A stretch of DNA of 5,495 nt from assembly GCA_023451265.1 (NCBI GenBank), contig JAEYAG010000162.1, positions 1 to 5,495 on the forward strand. Reading direction: 5' to 3'. This DNA comes from Actinomycetes bacterium (GTDB lineage: Bacteria; Actinomycetota; Actinomycetes; Actinomycetales; Microbacteriaceae). The position numbers and the translations under genes were made by a program. The notes beneath the pieces were generated by a model. The model was given only the letters and a program-made list of their open reading frames with translations, did not search any database and was not told the origin of the DNA. Below are positions 5,316 to 5,495 of the stretch, one piece after another. How positions within the stretch are numbered: the first letter of the stretch is position 1; every line of letters begins with the position of its first letter.

Positions 5316-5495
5316 TCACCACGCGCCGGGTCTGTAGTCCTTCAGGAAGACGCCGAAGAGGTCTTCGCCCGCTTCGCCGCGAACGATCGGGTCGTAGACG
5401 CGCGCGGCACCGTCGACGAGGTCGAGCGGCGCGTGGAAGCCCTCCTCCGCGAGCCGGACCTTCGTGGGATGCGGGCGCTCGTCGGTGATCCAGCC
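5316..5495 (-). CDS. C-terminal fragment of a probable SDR-type oxidoreductase (cut by window edge)
   Basis: An open minus-strand frame enters from the right edge and ends at TGA (5318-5316), giving the last 59 residues, GWITDERPHP through LKDYRPGAW. The codons show the strong GC bias of a real gene, and the protein ends in a compact, conserved-looking tail (VDGAARVYDPIVRGEAGEDLFGVFLKDY, split as residues 27-45 and 46-54). The opening GWITDE would fit the stretch just after the PG motif of a short-chain dehydrogenase, and the DGAARVYDPIV helix would fit the last helix of that fold. The catalytic YxxxK and the nucleotide-binding loop lie outside the window, so the family is an inference. It converges on the aminotransferase with 4 bases between the two stop codons. 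If it is a dehydrogenase it could act on a product of the aminotransferase, but opposite orientation makes co-regulation uncertain. Confidence 0.75.
   Translation of the reverse strand, partial: GWITDERPHPTKVRLAEEGFHAPLDLVDGAARVYDPIVRGEAGEDLFGVFLKDYRPGAW

Noticed and set aside
1..5495. Mobile element, CRISPR array, tRNA/rRNA gene, phage or defence system
   Set aside because: Seen across both strands: no transposase or integrase motifs, no regularly spaced repeats, no long terminal inverted repeats and no RNA gene signatures. All substantial coding frames are housekeeping or catabolic, and no novel system could be supported.

Overview
The window is high-GC bacterial DNA with tightly packed genes. 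It has strong third-position GC bias, frequent GTG/ATG starts with GGAG/GAGG ribosome sites, and many copies of the hexamer GGATGC (mostly Asp-Ala, GAT-GCC/GCG). This fits an actinobacterium, most likely a member of the Microbacteriaceae such as Microbacterium. That placement comes from composition and protein style, not from a search.

Layout, left to right. The first 242 bases hold the N-terminal 80 residues of a conserved protein of unknown function on the minus strand, running off the left edge. Seven bases upstream of it is a CPA2-type cation:proton antiporter (membrane part only), also minus. A classical short-chain dehydrogenase/reductase (SDR) lies 56 bases further upstream, again minus. 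After a C/G-rich spacer comes a 516-residue APC-superfamily amino acid/amine permease, the fourth minus-strand gene. A 91-base divergent intergenic region separates it from a 459-residue class III PLP-dependent aminotransferase on the plus strand. The aminotransferase stop lies 4 bases from the stop of a converging minus-strand gene, seen only as its last 59 codons and probably another SDR-type oxidoreductase.

Working together: the clearest functional unit is the divergent permease/aminotransferase pair, which looks like an uptake-and-deamination module for an amine or omega-amino acid (putrescine, GABA or beta-alanine type compounds are the natural candidates). The 91-base region between them carries a CTAGCTAG palindrome that can supply -10-like hexamers in both directions, and a 6-6-6 inverted repeat that could be an operator. 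The SDR, antiporter and left-edge protein are co-directional and may be co-transcribed, but nothing links them biochemically to the amine module.

I found no mobile element, CRISPR array, tRNA, rRNA or phage feature, and no convincing evidence for an undescribed system. The window looks like ordinary chromosomal metabolism. The points most worth checking are the divergent promoter/operator and the unusual Gly-Glu pair at the presumed ion-binding helix of the antiporter.
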